NCBI GenBank assembly: GCA_001931905.2
Contig: MSJI02000808.1
Coordinates: 1 to 64,000 of the forward strand
DNA length: 64,000 nucleotides
Direction: 5' to 3'
DNA from: Cladosporium sp. IMV 00045
Lineage: Eukaryota > Ascomycota > Dothideomycetes > Cladosporiales > Cladosporiaceae
Shown here: positions 12,317-23,833 of the stretch, one piece after another
Numbering within the stretch: the stretch's first letter is position 1
Layout: each line of letters opens with the position of its first letter
Program-made: the position numbers and the translations under genes
The notes under the pieces: model-generated
Databases searched by the model: none
What the model was told of the DNA's origin: nothing
What the model saw: the letters and a program-made list of their open reading frames with translations, nothing else

Positions 12317-13330
12317 GTTGCGGAGAATATTTTTTGCTCAATGAGGCTTTGAACCTATATTTCGATGGCAAAGACGCAATTTAAGAGATCGAGATATCAG
12401 TGCTGCTTTGCGATCAAGATTGAAAGCTGATATGTCTTCCTCTGGGCTCCTGTCTTTATACGCATCAGCATGTGGATATCCCCATTCGAGGTTGATTCAT
12501 GTCTTCTTGATCTCACGACATCCTCGGTCACTCGAACACCGACAGCATTCGCCGCCCTGGGCAAGCCAAGTCAGATGTGGTCACGAACATACCTCGTGTC
12601 GGGGTATAGCACTTAGCCAGCGTGAGCATGTGCATGCTACCATGATCTGATTCGTCTGGTACGAGCTCGACAGCTGGAACTGCGTCGAGATCAGCACGGA
12701 TCCGACCGTTTCTGACAATCGCCCTGAGGCTTTTTGAGTCGACGAGTCGCGCGGCAAAGAAGTGCGGATAAAGTGCCGAAGGCTCAGATCCTACACACCA
12801 AGAGCGCTATAGCCAGACTAAACAAGCTCTTGCTCGGCTGTGGCTTGAGATGATAACTGGTGGCAAAGGTGACAAGCTCGCGGGATGTCCTCAGCGGCGG
12901 AAGGATTTACGCCTTGGTTGAGGGCATGACTGAGAAGTCGCAAAGTATCTGCTCTTGAGCAGAGCCACTCTCATGCTCATAGCAATGTCTGAGGTCCACA
13001 AAGACGTTCTGAAGGAAAGAATGGTGTGTTCTGTTGTGGATGCCAACCCACTTCTCTCCGCAGTCCCCCCCACGTTTCTCTCCGCGTACCCACAGGCGCT
13101 AGCGATTCAGGTTCATTGTATGAGATGCATATTCTTGATACACACATCAGCAGCCAAGGTCGGAGTTACATAGTGACGAGGGGGCCTTGCGAGAGGGGAA
13201 ATGATACGTCGGCGATTGACCTCCTTGGCCATGGTGATGGCGAAGGCCGGCAGAAGGTTTTATAACCTGAAGACAGTGGTGAGGAGACGATGAGCGGACA
13301 GTTCCTTTGCCATCATTATCACTACACATC
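12317..13330. promoter_or_regulatory. Divergent ~1 kb promoter between the GH31 gene and the MFS permease
   Basis: The two starts face away from each other across 1,014 bp, long for this gene-dense window. That would allow shared regulation of the hydrolase and the transporter (inference). No convincing gene lies within. Short frames near 12408-12650 and 12955-13265 lack coding character. No specific factor site is claimed. Confidence 0.45.
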
Positions 13331-15207
13331 ATGTCTGTCCGGCCCAACGAAGAAGATATTCAGCTACAGCCACAGGGCGACAAGAAGCCTGGTGAAACCG
13401 GCGCGGAGAGAATCGAAGTCATCGATCCAGGCACCAACGCATCTCACTCTCACGGCGACAAAGCGGCTGAATTTCTCGAAAACAATGCGCCAGGCGAACA
13501 TGTCCCTGTCACGCCTGAAGAGAACAAGCGTGTCTTACGCAAGATCGATATGGCTCTCCTCCCAATCTTATTGGTAATTTACTTCCTTCAAAGCTTGGAC
13601 AAGACTGCGTTGTCCTATGCTGCCGTCTTTGGTTTGATCGAAGACACCAATTTAGTTGGTGATGAATACAGCTGGCTCGGCGCCATCGTCTACGTCGCCC
13701 AACTGGTCTGGCAGCCTGTCGTCGCGTACTTCCTTGTCAAATTACCTACTGGCAAGTTTATCGCAACTATGGTTCTCTGCTGGTAAGCACTCTGCCTGAA
13801 ATACCCGTCTTCGAAGCGTTCACTGGCTAATTCTAACAGGGGCTGTGTTCTTTGCGGCATGACTGCTTGCGATAACTTCGGCAGCTTGATGGCTACACGA
13901 TTCCTTCTGGGATCTTTCGAGGCCAGTGTGGCCCCAACTTTCATATCGATAATTCAAGAATGGTATCGCCGTTCCGAACAAACTACCCGAAACGCTGCCT
14001 GGTATGCGCAGCTCGGTGTCGTTAACATTGTAAGTACAAAGCATAGGCATTAATGCTGCCTTGGACTACAGCTAACTCTATCCCAGCTTGGAAGCCTTCT
14101 CAGCTATGGGCTGGCCCACCTTGCGTCTGATATTCTGCGGCCATATCAAGTGATCTTCCTCTTCTGTGGACTTCTCACAGTGGTCTTCTCAGTGGTAGTC
14201 TTCATCTGGCTACCTGACTCACCTATGAAGGCACGCTTCCTAACTCACGAAGAGAAGCTAATCGCCATCGAACGCCTGCGCATGAATCAGCAAGGTATCG
14301 CGTCTGGAAAGTGGAGATGGGACCATGTATGGGAGTGTCTAATCGACCCCAAGACATGGATCTGGTTCTCCCTCCTAACCGCTGTGTCGATTCCTTCGGG
14401 CGGTATTACCACCTTCGGTCCTTTGATCGTGCGAAGCTTCGGCTTCTCCAGCTTCCAGGCCATTCTGTTTAATATGTCAGTCTCCCTTTCATCTTTCTGT
14501 ACTACGCATGCTGACTTTTCAGGCCTTTCGGTGCAGTCCAGATCATCGCCACCTTAGGCGGAGCATTTGCTGCAACGCACTGGAAAGTCAAATCGCCGTT
14601 CCTGGCAGCACTATGTGTGCCTCCAATTATCGGTTTAGCTATTCTACATTCGGTCTCTCATGACCCATCTAACCGTGGCGTTCTCCTGTTTGCCTACTAC
14701 ATTACTTCAGTATATCCTGCGATTAGTCCAATGATATACTCGTAAGTCTTCTCTTCGATCAATCAGTGCTTTCAACTCTTCTCGCTAACATCAAATAGTT
14801 GGTCCGGACAGAACACAGGCGGCGAAACCAAACGCAAAGTCACCACCGGCGTCCTCTTCATCGGTGCATCAGCCGGCAACATCGTCGGACCACACCTCTA
14901 CACACCAGAAGAAGCGCCCAGATACTACCGTGGCATCCGATCGAACCTTGCACTGTTTGTGGTCATCATCGTTCTTACAGGAGTCGGCGCCTTCTACATC
15001 ACGTTACTGAACAAGAAGCATGCGGCTGCCAGAGAGAGGATGGGCAAGTCAGCGCACATTGTCGATTTGTCCATGGCGAAGTCGTCCAAGCTCGCCGACA
15101 AAGAAGGTGTCATGCTCAACGATGGCAAGGCTGCTGGTGGGGTTGGTGATAAGGCTTTTGAGGATGTTACTGACCTGAAGAATGAGGACTTTATCTACGT
15201 GCTGTAA
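13331..15207 (+). CDS. MFS permease, anion:cation symporter family (Dal5/allantoate permease-like)
   Basis: Plasma-membrane transporter of the major facilitator superfamily. Five exons: 13331-13782, 13840-14029, 14087-14475, 14523-14741 and 14799-15207, totalling 552 aa. The introns are 46-57 nt and all junctions are GT..AG. A polar N-terminus of ~70 residues precedes about 12 hydrophobic segments. The first loop carries LDKTALSYAAVFGL. The second half has the family hallmark QNTGGETKRKVTTG followed by GNIVGPHLY, seen in Dal5/Tna1-type carriers of carboxylates, vitamins or allantoate. The ATG at 13331 is the first in frame and precedes the typical acidic tail-like N-terminus. The substrate cannot be predicted. 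Confidence 0.9.
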
Positions 15208-15783
15208 GGCATGGTGATAATCTACAGAGCTTTCTTAAGGACTTGAAGCATGTTGTCATTGCCAAACGTGTTGATCCGTCTATTTAACCGCCTCTTTCAC
15301 ATGCTGGATGGAAAAATCTTTCAACATTACAATTCTTCCAGAGGTAGCACGACGTACTGCCTGGCTGAAAAGGGGACGATAAGAGCAGCTGGAAACCATC
15401 CGTCGACATAAAAGCGCCAATCGGATAAATACTCTTCTTGGTTACCTCAGTCGTTGGCGACTATCGAACAGCATCAGAGCTGTCGTTTGTATACATTTCG
15501 CAATTGAAAATTACGATCGATCCAATTCAAAACCCTCTTCCAAAGTCGTGGATCGTAAGAGTCAGGCAAAATTAGATCAGACCACTCCGACCTTATCGTT
15601 GATACGGTTTAGCCCGGCAGTTGGTTAGAATGTCCCATTTCAGACACGGCAAACGTGGCTGAAGAAGCAACTTTCCGAAGCAAAAGCCGAGGGCCAAGCT
15701 GAACAGCTGCAGCTGGAGATTCATGTTGCGGCTTGCGCTATCGGCGACCTGTACATGAACCCCTCATCAGTCACACATATACA
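15208..15783. other. Intergenic region upstream of the FAHD1-like gene
   Basis: 576 bp between two same-strand genes, holding the MFS 3' UTR and the FAHD1-like promoter. No open frame or repeat of note. Confidence 0.5.
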
Positions 15784-16663
15784 ATGTCATTTCTAGCGAA
15801 AAGGCCGCTGTTCACCAGCAATACCTTTAGATACGCCACTCCCGCCTTCTCTTCTTCCTGTAGACAATTCTCCTCCACTTCGCCCGCCATGACTACCCTC
15901 CCGGAGATCAAGCAAAACTGCCGCAAGGTACGCAAGTCACAGAATAAACAACCAATGGCACGGAAAGAATACCACAGATGCTAACACCGCCCACCAGGTC
16001 ATGTGCATTGGCCGCAACTATGCAGACCACATCAAGGAGCTCAACAGCGCCCGCCCCAAGCAGCCCTTCTTCTTCCTCAAGCCCTCCTCCTCCATGCTCC
16101 TGCCCAACGAAGGCCCAATTCTGCGCCCTCGCGGCGTCAACCTCCACTACGAAGTCGAGCTGGGCATTGTGATCGGCAAGACCGTCCGCGACCTCGACGA
16201 GAACGACACGCAGGCCTGGATGTCCGCGATCGAGAGCTACCTGCTCACCATCGACATGACGGGCCGCAACGTGCAAGACGAGGCCAAGAAGAAGGGCCTC
16301 CCCTGGAGCATCGCGAAGGGCTTCGACACTTTCCTGCCCGTCGCTGGACCCATTGCTCCCAGCAAGATCGCAGACCCCCATAACATCGAGCTCTACTTGA
16401 AGGTCAACGGCGAGGTCAAGCAGCAGGACAACACTGAGCTCATGCTCTTCCGCATCGGCAGGCAGCTGGCGGACATTTCCAAGGTCATGACTTTGGAGAA
16501 GGGCGATATTGTGCTCACGGGCACGCCTAAGGGTGTTGGCTCGGTTGTCACTGGAGATGTCATTGAGGCTGGTCTCAGGGTCAACGGTGCTGAGGTTGAG
16601 GAGGGTAAGATCAAGGTGGATGTCAAGGACCGTGAGAACTCCTACGAGTTCACTGAGACTTAA
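15784..16663 (+). CDS. FAHD1-like acylpyruvase / fumarylacetoacetate hydrolase-family protein
   Basis: FAHD1-type enzymes hydrolyse acylpyruvates and decarboxylate oxaloacetate, mainly in mitochondria. Exons are 15784-15927 and 15998-16663 (intron 15928-15997), 269 aa. The catalytic domain begins VMCIGRNYADH, the FAHD1 signature. It has the metal-binding HYEVELG pair of Glu, an Asp in TIDMTGRN, and the C-terminal GDIVLTGTPKGVG. The first ATG adds a 35-residue Arg/Ser/Phe-rich leader resembling a mitochondrial presequence. A second in-frame ATG at 15889 (MTTLPEIK) would make a cytosolic form. It converges on the F-box/JmjC gene with only ~118 bp between stops. A long antisense frame here is only a shadow. 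Confidence 0.93.
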
Positions 16664-16781
16664 TTTGTTTGGGATAAGCGATACCATCTGGAACAAAATG
16701 TATAGAAAATCATGATTTGGATTCACAGCGTTTCGTCCTGTGATACCTCCATTGAAGCTCGAGCTTGACTTATTCAATCTT

Positions 16782-18345
16782 CTAAGGCACTTCGACATCA
16801 TCGTCGTCTCCTCCGAATCCAAATGAAAAGCCACCAGCCTCTTCCTCCTCGTCCTGAGGCTTCTTCAATTCCTCCCACTTGCCCTTAGCTCCTTTACTCA
16901 ACCGCTCCAACTCCTGCAGTCCCTCTTCAAGCAGCTGCGGGTCCTGTTCGCCCAAACGATCGACGAACAGAGCATAGGGTCCTCTACTTCATCTCTGAAT
17001 CCGGAAATGCTCTGCTTCTGATCTCTCAAGAAGTGCAGCACCGCGCCAACCCTCGCTCGAGGAACAAAGTTTTGCGTAACAGCAATGCTGGGCTCCAAAT
17101 TCAACACCAGGTGATACCACCCCGAGGGGACGTAGAGGACTTCGCCTGAATTACAGATACCCTCTTTGCAGCCCGGTGTCCTGCGTGCCTCGCTGTGGAA
17201 GCCGAGCAGCCATTCAGCAATGCTCAGAGGGCTGGTGACTTCGCTCTGGTCTTCACTGACGAAGACGCCTGGCGGAGGCGGTATCGATAGCGAAGAAGGG
17301 AACATGATCCAGTACTTGCTGCCCGTGATGACCGCGTTCCAGGCGCTGGTGGCATTGGGGTCTTTGTGGAACGTGCTACCGCTTCTTGCGGGCCCTACTA
17401 TGAGCCAGCGGTGGTCGGGTCGCTGTTCACCAAGAACGGAGAATGCGTCTGGACCAAAGCATGTGGGCGGCCAGTATGCGGCGGCGTCGTCCGGTTCGCT
17501 GGTGACTTTCAGATTCATCTTTTCAGCGAACGCGCGATCGAATAGGTAGAGAGGTGACTCGTCGCGGCTGTTGTTGAGATACTCGACGTATGTCTTGAGA
17601 GGCCAGTCTACAGCTTCTGCTCGGAATGGTACATCGGCGTACTTTTCGAGCAGCGACTCGGCTGTCCAGTCGCGGAAAATTGGCCATTTCTTCACTGGCT
17701 GGGTGAGCATGAAGGGCTGATTGACCCAGCTCGTCTGGAACTCGTTGAAGGACAGATCTTCCAAACGAGTAATATCGTTTGCCCGTGGGATGTTCTTAGC
17801 GTACTGCTCGAGCGAGACGTACGCGCAAAAGAAAGGTCTATGTAACACGTCGGAGAAGAGATTGGAGCACTCGACCTTGGGCTCTTTGCTCGCGGGTTGA
17901 TTGAGAAACGTCGATCGCCATGTGCCTTGCCATGAGAATTGAGAGGGGGAAGACCTACCGTAGAACATGTCTCAGCATGCAGTTGAGGCACACCGGAGCG
18001 AAGGGTGATTGATGCCACTTACTCTACGAACAACGCACGCCACAGTTCTTCATTCCGTGTGAAAGCGTATATACCGCGGCATGTGCCTCCGAAGCGAAGC
18101 AGAGTCGCAGGATCAAGATATTCGAGGAACTGCGAAAGCAGCTCGTCGGGGAGATACGCGAATAGGCCGAAGGATGCTTTGAGGTTGACTGAGGACGTCA
18201 GAGCATTCCCTGATGGACGAATGCCGAGCGGATGGCGCCTCACGAGCGACGAGTCACTCGAGTCATCGATTGATGACTCTTCGGTTGCGATCTCTATTCT
18301 TTGCTTCTTCACCGGTGGTAATTCCTGAAGTCGTTCTTCGTGCAT
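16782..18345 (-). CDS. F-box and JmjC (JMJD6-like) domain protein, frameshifted near its 3' end
   Basis: Exon 1 is 18345-18023. An intron follows at 18022-17955 (GTAAGT..GGTAG), and exon 2 runs from 17954 to a stop at 16782. Residues ~62-107 form an F-box (LPDELLSQFLEYLDPATLLR), implying recruitment to an SCF ubiquitin ligase. The rest is a JMJD6-type JmjC fold. The Fe(II) ligands are His304 and Asp306 in FHKDPNATSAWNAV and His389 in VPSGWYHLVLNLE. It probably acts as a 2-oxoglutarate-dependent oxygenase (family knowledge); the substrate is unknown. At the GGG run 16977-16979 the frame ends early, in a poor-looking tail. Adding one base gives an acidic C-terminus (QELERLSKGAKGKWEELKK, then GFSFGFGGDDDDVEVP), total ~498 aa. 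One base therefore seems to be missing. Confidence 0.88.
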
Positions 18346-18881
18346 GATTTTGTGCTCTCTGATCCGTCAGGTGCCGGTATTGAATGCTGGTGGTGGCAAA
18401 AATTTTAGACAAAAGAACAAAAAACCCTGTCTGTTTAGAGTTCACTTCCAATAGTAAGTGACTGATAATACAAGTGACTGGGTGGTGTTGACACTCGCCA
18501 CCTCAAATTAACATGTGACCGGTACTGTTGGGATCGCGCACGCGCCCAGTGATTTTCTTGTTCAGAGTTTTGGGTGAAGCGGCACCCTTCTCGTGAAAAT
18601 AAAAGCGGAGCCCGTCTGCGGGCCCATCCGAGGCGGCAGGCGGGCGCTCGCACTCGCTGAGAGAAAAGTCCTTCTCTTGTCTCGCTGTCGAAGAAATTGT
18701 GCAAACCCACACATACCAACTGCGACACTTCCACATTACTAGATCCATTAACTCTCACACCGAGAGTTTGGTATCTAGCCCCCAACTACAACCTACGAAC
18801 ACCGCGGCGGGATCTTCCTCCGCCCTTCACGAACTCCAGCTCACAGCGCAGCGCGTGTGAGCTCCTACCAACACCGCAATC
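18346..18881. promoter_or_regulatory. Divergent promoter between the F-box/JmjC gene and eIF4A
   Basis: 536 bp separating two opposed starts. The eIF4A side contains a pyrimidine/CA-rich leader before the ATG, typical of highly expressed fungal genes. No gene was seen within. Confidence 0.45.
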
Positions 18882-20319
18882 ATGGCCGACAAGGGACTTG
18901 AGGACATCGAGGCTGGTGAGTAGAAAGTCTGCGCTGCGTCTGCGCGATCTCATGGTGCTCATGCGATGCGCCATGAGTGAAGCGCTGAGCGAAAGCACGC
19001 TGGACACAAGGTGCCTTGTATACTGACGAAATTGCGCGCTACAGCTCAGATCGAGTCCAACTACGATGAGACCACCGACTCTTTCGACGCTATGGACCTG
19101 AAGCCTGAGCTTCTCCGTGGTGTCTACGCCTACGGTTTCGAGCGCCCGTCTGCTATCCAGCAGCGCGCCATCATGCCCGTCATCAAGGGTGAGTTTACAC
19201 CTGATATGCAGCTGCACCTGCGAGACCAGTAGCTGATAAACAACGCAAAGGCAACGATGTTATCGCCCAGGCCCAGTCCGGTACCGGCAAGACCGCCACC
19301 TTCTCCATCTCTGTCCTCCAGAAGATCGACCCCAACGTCAAGGCTTGCCAGGCCCTCATCCTCGCTCCCACCCGTGAGCTTGCCCAGCAGATCCAGAAGG
19401 TCGTCGTTGCCATCGGCGACTTCATGCAGATCGAGTGCCACGCCTGCATTGGTGGCACCAGCGTCCGCGACGACATGAAGGCCCTCCAGGACGGCCCCCA
19501 GGTCGTCGTCGGTACCCCCGGCCGTGTCCACGACATGATCCAGCGTCGCGTCCTCAAGACCGACAGCATGAAGCAGTTCGTCCTCGACGAGGCCGACGAG
19601 ATGCTGTCTCGCGGTTTCACCGAGCAGATCTACGACATCTTCCAGCTGCTCCCGCAGTCCACCCAGGTTGTCCTGCTCTCCGCCACCATGCCCCAGGACG
19701 TCCTCGAGGTCACCACCAAGTTCATGCGTGACCCCGTCCGTATCCTCGTCAAGAAGGACGAGCTTACCCTCGAAGGTATCAAGCAGTTCTACATTGCCGT
19801 CGAGAAGGAAGACTGGAAGCTCGACACCCTCTCCGACTTGTACGAGACCGTCACCATCACCCAGGCCGTTATCTTCTGCAACACCCGCAGAAAGGTCGAC
19901 TGGCTCACCGACAAGCTCACTGCCCGTGACTTCACTGTCTCTGCCATGCACGGTGACATGGACCAGGCCCAGCGTGACGTTATCATGAAGGAGTTCCGCT
20001 CTGGTTCTTCCCGTGTGCTGATCGCCACTGACCTCCTTGCCCGTGGTATCGACGTCCAGCAGGTCTCCCTTGTTATCAACTACGACCTTCCCGCCAACCG
20101 CGAGAACTACATTCACCGTATCGGTCGTGGTGGTCGTTTCGGCCGTAAGGGTGTGGCCATCAACTTCGTCACCGCCGACGATGTCCGCATGATGCGCGAG
20201 ATTGAGCAGTTCTACAGCACCCAGGTCGAGGAGATGCCCATGAACGTTGCCGGTAAGCTACAAAAATTGCGCAAGATATTTCACACAGACACTGACGAGA
20301 CATCACAGACCTCATCTAA
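18882..20319 (+). CDS. TIF1: Translation initiation factor eIF4A (DEAD-box RNA helicase)
   Basis: ATP-dependent RNA helicase of the eIF4F complex that unwinds 5' UTRs. Four exons: 18882-18915, 19045-19188, 19251-20252 and 20309-20319, giving 396 aa, the normal eIF4A length. Motifs appear in order: Q motif [10 protein letters not shown], Walker [31 protein letters not shown] and HRIGRGGR. The last exon is only 11 nt including the stop and encodes the end of the conserved terminal DLI. Ignoring the last splice would give a long spurious tail to about 20524. Codon use is strongly C-biased, as expected for high expression. Confidence 0.96.
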
Positions 20320-20901
20320 GCGACACATCCACACCTCCCGCTCGCCTTTACTTTTGACCAAGTCCGCAACTTCCCAGCTTCGGGCCCGAAAGAGAGGCTA
20401 CACACAACTGCCGATAACTTTACTACAAAAAAGCCTGGCAAGGCTACGAAGGTATGGCAGCGTCTATGCATCACGGCGTCCTTTACGAGCGCACACCAAA
20501 ATTGCTTTTTGCGAGTTCTTTTAGACGGGGTTGCTGTTGCCAGGTTGTATCACATGCTTTCGCCGATCGAATGAAAGTGTTTTTGCTTAGGCTGCATTGC
20601 GACTTCGTATGTAGGGAATGGTTTCTGAGTTAAAACGTTATCACTGTCTCAATGTCTCATTCATCCGCGTCATGTTCTTCCATCAAGCATTGAATCAGTC
20701 GCATCCGGCAACATGCTGAGATTGATGAGGTGCGGTCAAGTGGACGATTTCCGCTTGGCTTCAGTTAAGGTTACTTCGACTTCACTTCACTTCATCAAGT
20801 TCCCACCTGGGTTGGCTTGTCTCACCTTCTCCTCTAATGTCATCAAACAAGCCTCGCTCACCTGGCCAACGCTCTTGTTCTCATCTCTCAATTACACTGA
20901 A
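20320..20901. other. Intergenic region between eIF4A and the coiled-coil gene
   Basis: Holds the eIF4A 3' UTR and the promoter of the downstream gene. The frame upstream of 20902 is open back to about 20713, but the ATG at 20902 (MASPRESATD) gives the better start. Nothing else was seen. Confidence 0.5.
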
Positions 20902-22316
20902 ATGGCCAGTCCCCGAGAGTCCGCCACCGACCTCCTGTGGGCCTACCAAATCAAACGAGAGCATCGCTTTCTCGCTCAACGTATCGACACTTTGGAAACA
21001 GCCCTTGAGGAGCAGAACAAACGCATCCCTGCAGCCGATGCCAATGATGGCGCTGCTCAAGATGTGCGAATCACTGAGCTTTCGAAAGAAGTGAAGGCCT
21101 TGCAGGACAGCGATCTCACAGAGCGAATTGCGGGTCTCGCAGGCGAGCTTCGCGACACGCGCCAGCAATCAGAGCGCACGCGCGAGAAGCTCAGAGACCT
21201 CGAGAAGACATCCAAGAACGAAGCCAGCGCGGCCAAGGAAAGGGAAACAGCTCTGCAAGAGAGAATCGCAGAGCTCGAGCACCAAATGGAGCTCAACCGA
21301 GGCGGCATCCAAAGCTTTGAGAGCGCTTCGAGTTGACGATGCAAGACGAGATCCGTCCAGCGGTGGCAAGAGTGGATGAAATGAAAACCGAACACTGCAC
21401 ACGAGTCGCGAAACTCGAAGAGCAACTGAGCAGGCTGAAGCAGACCCAAGACGAGCTGCGGACTCTGAACATGAAACGTCTTCAAGATGCTCATCACTAT
21501 GCAACCACATCAAGCCCTAATCCATCACAGCAACCCTCAAGAGGCGCAAGGAGAGCACTGCCCAGGCTGCTATGGTACCAACACCGCCACCACCGTCTAG
21601 ACGCGCAGACGAGAGCGCTGCTCAAGTTTCCATACCATCGCTGTCACCGCTGCCACCGCCGCCACCGCCGCCGAGACCTGGGCGAGCCCAGAAGAAGAAG
21701 AAAATGGACAAAGAGATCGCCCAGCTGATGTGCGGCGAGGGATCTCTAAAGAACGCCCCCTTCGTATTCGAAACCCAGGGCGAGACATCTCCGCCACGCA
21801 ATAGAAAGCGCAAAGCAGTTGAGGAGACGATGCAATTTCTCCACGCGCGACTCGCAGTCAGGCCAAAAGGCTGAAGCAAACACCGCCGGTGGAACCTGCA
21901 ACAACTCAGCTCGAACAGCCAACTCCGATACCCAAGGCCAAAGCTACGGCCAAAACCAGTCATCGTCCACAGAAGAGTACGACCAACCGCCAAACCAAAG
22001 CGAATGTTCCGCAGACTGCATTCTCGCCTAGTCGAAGAATCCCTTTGCAGCTCTCAAGCTCAGTGAACGAATCTGACGTTCAACACCAACCGTCTCGAAC
22101 CACTCACCCAATCCCACCAACTTGCCAGTATCTGGGACAGGCAAACAGAAGACAGCCAGAGAAAAGGTCAAAGCCAAAGGACCAACTCCCACAACCGAGC
22201 CCCGAACACAGAACGAGCAAGTCGACCAACCTCCACCGCAGCGCCGCAGACGTATCGAGCAGGATGATAGTATGGAGGAGTTTCTGGCAAAATGTCGCGC
22301 AGTCAGTGGTGCATGA
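20902..22316 (+). pseudogene. Coiled-coil protein gene broken by four one-base frame switches
   Basis: I do not recognise the family. The start MASPRESATDLLWAYQIKR leads into a long heptad-rich coiled coil, about residues 15-210. A basic region (KRRKESTAQ), a Pro-rich stretch (PLPPPPPPP) and a Lys-rich C-terminal half follow. It ends RRRRIEQDDSMEEFLAKCRAV at the stop 22314-22316. To read it through, the frame must step by -1 at ~21321-21333, ~21539-21542, ~21823-21829 and ~22073-22077. Each step fits one missing base. Between the steps no stop occurs, composition stays protein-like and no GT..AG intron fits. Corrected length is about 472 aa. It is either a decaying gene or a locus with consensus errors. 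The coiled coil and basic patches suggest a nuclear structural or DNA-associated role, which is speculative. Confidence 0.7.
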
Positions 22317-23216
22317 GATTGCCTTACGAAGTCTCCAAAGGAAGTCGCGCTTGGGAAGTGCTGAACGGGCAGAGGAGAAGACACAGGCATGATGGGACTG
22401 AGACTCTGATACCCGGAGTCGACGCAAGAAATGAGATACTGTACAATTAGCTTCAAACAATCTATCATTTCGTCTCCCTGCCATGCGATCCAAATACCAT
22501 TGCGAAGGACGAGATATAAAATATGCTCTACGACGTACTGATGAATTCCAACCAAGTACGCCCACGCAAGAAGCCAAAAGCTGGCGGTAGATATCAATGG
22601 GAGGCGCTTCATGCAAAAACCGCTGTGGAAAACTCGTTCATTCATGATTTTGAAAAGCAAAAGCTACCTATCTAGTCCTTGACCTTCATTCATGCTGCCT
22701 CGCAACCCAAAAGGTGGACTTGGAGTAGCCGTATCAAGCAATTCGACACGAGAAAGAAAATAACAGAAAGAGACAGGAAATGCCCTCCCCCCTCGACCGC
22801 TGCTCATGTCGGTGCCTTCCTGATAGTTTCAGTGACTGACGAAGGATTGAATCATGAGTCGTCGTGATCGGAGCCATGATGAAACATGCAAGCGTCGTGA
22901 TCCAGCATCTGCACTCGCTGCATCACCAGTGTAAGCTACAAAATCCCTCAACACATTAGCGAATCATGAAAGTCTCCGCGAGGCTACATACCTTCATGAT
23001 AGAGTGTGTACAAGAAATTCGCAAACGCTGCTTCAACACCGCATGTGGATAAGGACCGGCCGCTTGCTGAGAGTGCCGGTAGGAGTAGAGTCTAGCTGAA
23101 ACGCCTTCACGCCGGCCTCACAAGAGCCTGGTACGATAGCATCCAAGATTATCCCCATGCTCATGGTAAAAGCAATAAGCGCCATTCATGGACGCAATCC
23201 GACGACTCAAGGCACA
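22317..23216. other. Intergenic region (convergent, coiled-coil gene and BTB gene)
   Basis: About 900 bp. A minus-strand open frame overlapping the coiled-coil gene 3' end (22028-22660) has a hydrophobic start but lies mostly antisense to coding sequence. Nothing supports a gene, RNA or repeat here. Confidence 0.45.
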
Positions 23217-23833
23217 TCAAAGTATTCCAGCATCCTTAAGGAACAAGGGCGCATAGTCGTCTTCGCTGACTTCCACTCTGTCTTCCGCAAAGACATCAAA
23301 ACGAACCCTCTCATTTTGGCCTGAGGAACCGTTTCGCTGTAAATCTTGTTGACGAACGTCGGGCTGTTGGGATAAAAGTTCAGGCTATGATGATAGCAGG
23401 CATCCATAACGGCATCCTTGAAGTCGCTATGCATGAGCCGGTCTCCCAGCAGGTAGTAGTCGAGATGAAGACACCAGTTGTCGTCGTCCTCGTCAAAGAC
23501 AATGTTGCGGCTGTGCTGCCAATTGAGGTATCCGTTGAAGACCGCGGGCTTGATGTCCTCGATAGTTATGCTTCGTGTCTGACCTTCGCTCCATTCTCTC
23601 TTCAGTGCGGTCTGAAAATATTGGGATCCGGCGAGAAGCCTTGGATCGACACAAAACCTAGTGGCTGGATCGCCAATGAGCAAAGTCACAATTTCTATGG
23701 GATGGGAGAAGCTACAATATTGATATCAGCATTTGTGAAGATGTAAGCTAAGTGGAATAATTCTGGCCTACTCGGTGATTTTGTCTCTAGGCTTCAGTCT
23801 TGAAGGGATCTCGGGCTCTGGTGTGTCCGGCAT
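23217..23833 (-). CDS. Small BTB/POZ-domain protein, one frameshift in the C-terminal third
   Basis: Fungal single-BTB protein; these usually mediate protein-protein contacts, sometimes as Cul3 adaptors. Exon 1 is 23833-23772 (MPDTPEPEIPSRLKPRD...). The intron is 23771-23712 (GT..TGTAG). Exon 2 begins at 23711 with DFSHPIEIVTLLIG, a classic BTB start, followed by FCVDPRLLAGSQYFQTAL. Near 23329-23332 the frame switches. The uncorrected frame gives an unlikely basic tail. With one added base it reads TGSSGQNERVRFDVFAED, then an acidic stretch ending DAGIL with a stop at 23217-23219, ~185 aa. One missing base in a short G run is the simplest reading. Confidence 0.8.

Noticed and set aside
12317..15207. 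GH31 plus MFS as a sugar-utilisation pair
   Set aside because: The transporter is of the Dal5-like anion:cation symporter type, not a sugar porter, so a shared pathway is not supported beyond their common promoter region.
15908..16834. 308-codon minus-strand frame over the FAHD1-like gene
   Set aside because: Antisense to a well-supported catalytic domain; no independent evidence.
19130..20116. 328-codon minus-strand frame over eIF4A
   Set aside because: Asp/Gly/Leu/Val-rich antisense shadow of the DEAD-box gene.
20902..22316. Introns as an explanation for the frame switches in the coiled-coil gene
   Set aside because: The coiled coil continues without a gap, and no GT..AG pair of reasonable length with a branch-like site spans the switch points.
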